From: Rallus limicola
Taxonomy: Eukaryota > Chordata > Aves > Gruiformes > Rallidae
Assembly (NCBI GenBank): GCA_022605955.1
Contig: JAKCOZ010000002.1
Coordinates: forward strand, 69,606,783 to 69,670,782
Direction of reading: 5' to 3'
DNA length: 64,000 nucleotides
Of this stretch, positions 61,630 to 64,000 are shown piece after piece. Numbering within the stretch: position 1 is the stretch's first letter; each line of letters starts with the position of its first letter. A model generated the notes under the pieces. It did no database searches, was not told the origin of the DNA, and saw only the letters and a program-made list of their open reading frames with translations. Made by a program: the position numbers and the translations under genes.

Positions 61630-62748
61630 TGCTTTGTGTTTGCATGGCAAAGATTTGGTAGTGGGGAGACTACAGGGGTGGCTTCTGAAAGAAGTTGTTA
61701 GGAGCTTTCCCTGGGTCCAACAGCCGATAACCAGCCAGCTCCAAGACAGACCCACCACTGGCCAAGGCTTAGCACATCAGTACAGTGGTACTGGCTCAGG
61801 GGTAACATAGTTAAGAAGGACAGGGACAACAAACTAATGACAGCTTTTGCAGCCAGCGAGAGAGGAGTGAGAGGATCTAAGAATCAACTCCACAGACATC
61901 AACGTGAGTGAAGGAGGAGACAGGAGACACTCCAGGTGCCAGAGCAGAGATTCCTCTGCAGCCCATGGAAAAGACCATGATGAGGCAGGCTGTCCCCCTG
62001 CAGCCCATGGAGGATGATAGGCAAGCAGAGTTTCCCCAGTAGCCATGGAGGACTCCATGCTGTAGCAGGTGGATACACCTGAAAGAGGCTGTGACTCTTA
62101 GGGAAACCCATGCTGGAGTAGGCTCCTGGAAGGACCTTCGGACCCCTGGAGAAAGGGGCCCATGCTGGAGCAGGTTTACAGACAAGATTTTTGACCCCAT
62201 GGGGGACCTACACCGGGCCAGTCTTATGCTGAAGGACTGCATCCCATAGAAGGGACACATGCTGGAGCAGTTCATGAAGAACTGTAGCCTGTGGGAAGGA
62301 CGCATGTTGGAGAAGTTTATGGAGGGCTGTCTCTTGCGAGAGGGACCTCATGCTGGAGCAGGGGAAGAGTGTGAGGAGTCCTCCCACTGAAGAGGAAGGA
62401 GCCAGACGGATAACATATGATGAACTGATTGCAACCACCATTCCACATCCCCCTGTGCTGCTGGCAGGAGGAAGAGGAGATTGAGAATTCAAGAATAAAA
62501 CGGAGCTCAGAAAAAAAGGAGGGGTGGAAGGAAGGTGTTTTAAGATTTATTTCTCACTACTCTACTGTTTTGATTGGTTAGAAATGAGATGATTTTTTTC
62601 TAAGTTGAGCCTGTTTTATCCATGACTGTAATTGCAGAATGATCTCTCCCTGTCATAATCTTTCATTATATTTTCTCTCCTCTGTCCAGCTGAAGAGGGT
62701 GTGTGATAGAGCAGCTTTGGTGGGCACCTGGCCTTTCAACCCACAACA
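61630..62748 (+). mobile_element. Second, unrelated endogenous-retrovirus LTR (about 1.1 kb), probably solo
   Basis: The order of blocks matches a widespread bird LTR: 'tgtgtttgcatggcaaag', 'agactacaggggtggcttc', a cluster of 'catgctggagcag' units, 'agtgtgaggagtcctccc', 'gctggcaggaggaagaggag', 'tgttttaagatttatttctc', 'gatctctccctgtcataatc', and a terminal 'gtgggcacctggcctttcaa' then 'cccacaaca'. If it starts at the TG at 61630 and ends at CA at 62748, the five flanking bases are ataat and atatt, a target duplication with one mismatch. An AATAAA lies at 62494-62499. No viral internal region is seen. The 142-codon minus-strand frame at 61877-62305 comes from the repeat units, not a gene. The 5' edge is uncertain by a few bases. 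Confidence 0.82.
62056..62370 (+). repeat. Minisatellite-like units inside the LTR
   Basis: The core 'catgctggagcagg', with variants, recurs at 62056, 62109, 62161, 62258, 62303 and 62349, with a weaker copy near 62224. Spacing is about 45-53 bases. Units differ by substitutions and small indels, so it is an old, decayed array that belongs to the LTR family. Confidence 0.85.
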
Positions 62749-64000
62749 ATATTCAAATGAAGATAAGAACAAATTACTACAGATTATACAAAACATCTTA
62801 AAAAGCAGCAAACTTATGCAACCTATAGGGTTTCGGGTGCTCTTTTCTGACCCTTAGATTTTATTTTAAACCTATGATCATCAGAGACTTGCTGAGAGGC
62901 TAGACATGCATCTGATTTAAGACATCAGCCCTCATGTCCCCTGTTCCTGCTGACTGAAATTTCAGAAACCTTTTGACCTCACACAGAATGCCAGGGGTCA
63001 GTTTTCATGAGCAGCATGAAATCAGATGTGCCGTATTGTTCACAGTCTGTTCCCAGCTACACACAAATGTTTTCTTGGAAAACACAGGGCTGTCAGCATC
63101 AATAATTCTATGCTAATCCATCAACAGTTACCTATGTTTTATCTCACCAATTACTCTCCTTAGAGCATGTTTAGCTATCTATAACCCAGCTGATGAGCCT
63201 CAGATCAACACCTAGAATCTGTCAGTCTAATTTATATTGAAGAGATGATCTTTTCCCTTTTCTGCCCTTTTCTTCCCTTTTTTTCCTTTTAAATCTTCTC
63301 TCATTTCCAAGATACAGCCTGTATTCTTTTTGTTGTGCCTTACTACCAGCCTGAAACCCCTTCTTCCCAAAGACCTTTCTCTCTTGTACTGCAAATTTTA
63401 TAGTATCATTATAGAGACAGTTTTATTGTAACTAATAAGTATTTCTAATATCATTCAAGCATCCAGCAATTGTGTTTATTTTATGTCACCATCACATCAT
63501 GAAAGATCATAATGGTTATAGGCCAAATGCATTTCTAAATTAATATAAAATTTATAGTCCTTCATTAATTGAGCAAAGTAATAAAGGAAAAACTCATGAA
63601 TAGGTTTAGATATTTCAAGCACTTTTAGCATACTTAAATATTTCAAGATACATTCAAACCTATAAATATAATAAAAATGAATGTGCCAGGTATTTCATGC
63701 TTCTCTGCTAATACATACATGCAGGCATCTATAGTAACACCATGAAAACCAACACCCACATAAACAAAACCCACATAAAAGTACTGGTATTGCTAATTAC
63801 ACTAGAATTTATCTTACAGTAACAGGAAAGGTAATCTTCCCTGATAAGAAAGAGACTTGTGCTTCCTCTAGGAGAGACTTTCAGAGAAAGCTGAACCGAG
63901 TGCCTACTTCCAGTGAAAGGCAATAAAGTATATCCAGTATAGTTCTGTATAAATAAAATGCCAGAGCCATTTCAATAACCCAGTTTTCGGCATATTTCAG
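62749..64000. other. Unique A+T-rich DNA to the end of the window
   Basis: No gene or transposon recognised. A pyrimidine-rich tract lies at about 63250-63300. Frames are at most 64 codons. Confidence 0.6.

Noticed and set aside
61877..62305. 142-codon minus-strand open frame
   Set aside because: It lies in the LTR minisatellite. The repeated units avoid stops in one frame, and the peptide is low in complexity and unlike any known protein.
26534..62748. The two LTRs as ends of one provirus
   Set aside because: Their sequences are unrelated, each has its own ends, and the DNA between them is CR1 and unique DNA, not viral.

Overview
The window looks like nuclear DNA from a bird, almost certainly non-coding (intergenic or intronic). 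The evidence is about fifteen pieces of CR1 LINE retrotransposons, several ending in the bird-type octamer tail (ATTCTATG or ATTCTGTG), plus two solo long terminal repeats (LTRs) of bird endogenous-retrovirus type. The background is A+T-rich and poor in CpG. The species cannot be named from this sequence. I recognise no host protein-coding exon, rRNA, tRNA or other RNA gene. All open frames longer than about 100 codons lie in CR1 or LTR sequence or look like chance frames.

Layout: 1-3900 is unique A+T-rich DNA. Old CR1 pieces lie at 3902-4425 and 5281-5470. The stretch 8672-15475 is a dense CR1 cluster and holds the most striking structure in the window: two inverted arms of exactly 1175 bases (9587-10761 and 14262-15436) around a 3500-base spacer. 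By eye the arms differ at four bases with no indel. Each arm carries the same composite: a CR1 3' half, about 458 bases of unique DNA, and the 5' end of a second, oppositely oriented CR1. The right copy is continuous with its flanks at both ends. The left copy sits inside another CR1, so the right is probably the donor and the left the acceptor.

From 15476 to 40411 the DNA is mostly unique, with an ancient repeat (16490-16720), an old CR1 (23540-23935), a solo LTR with a perfect 5-base target duplication (26534-27117), the youngest-looking CR1 (28878-29578, 201 open codons of the reverse-transcriptase C-terminal region) and a CR1 tail (31769-31932). From 40412 to 58190 come more CR1 pieces, including one chimeric copy (44414-45235). 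A compound ACT/AAT microsatellite lies at 60143-60212. A second, unrelated LTR with an internal minisatellite spans about 61630-62748.

No genes work together here. What can be learned concerns retroelement history and DNA rearrangement: a recent inverted duplication bounded by CR1 sequence, a perfect 22-base-arm hairpin, and two perfect 22-base palindromes of the kind left by template switching. I found no credible new functional system.
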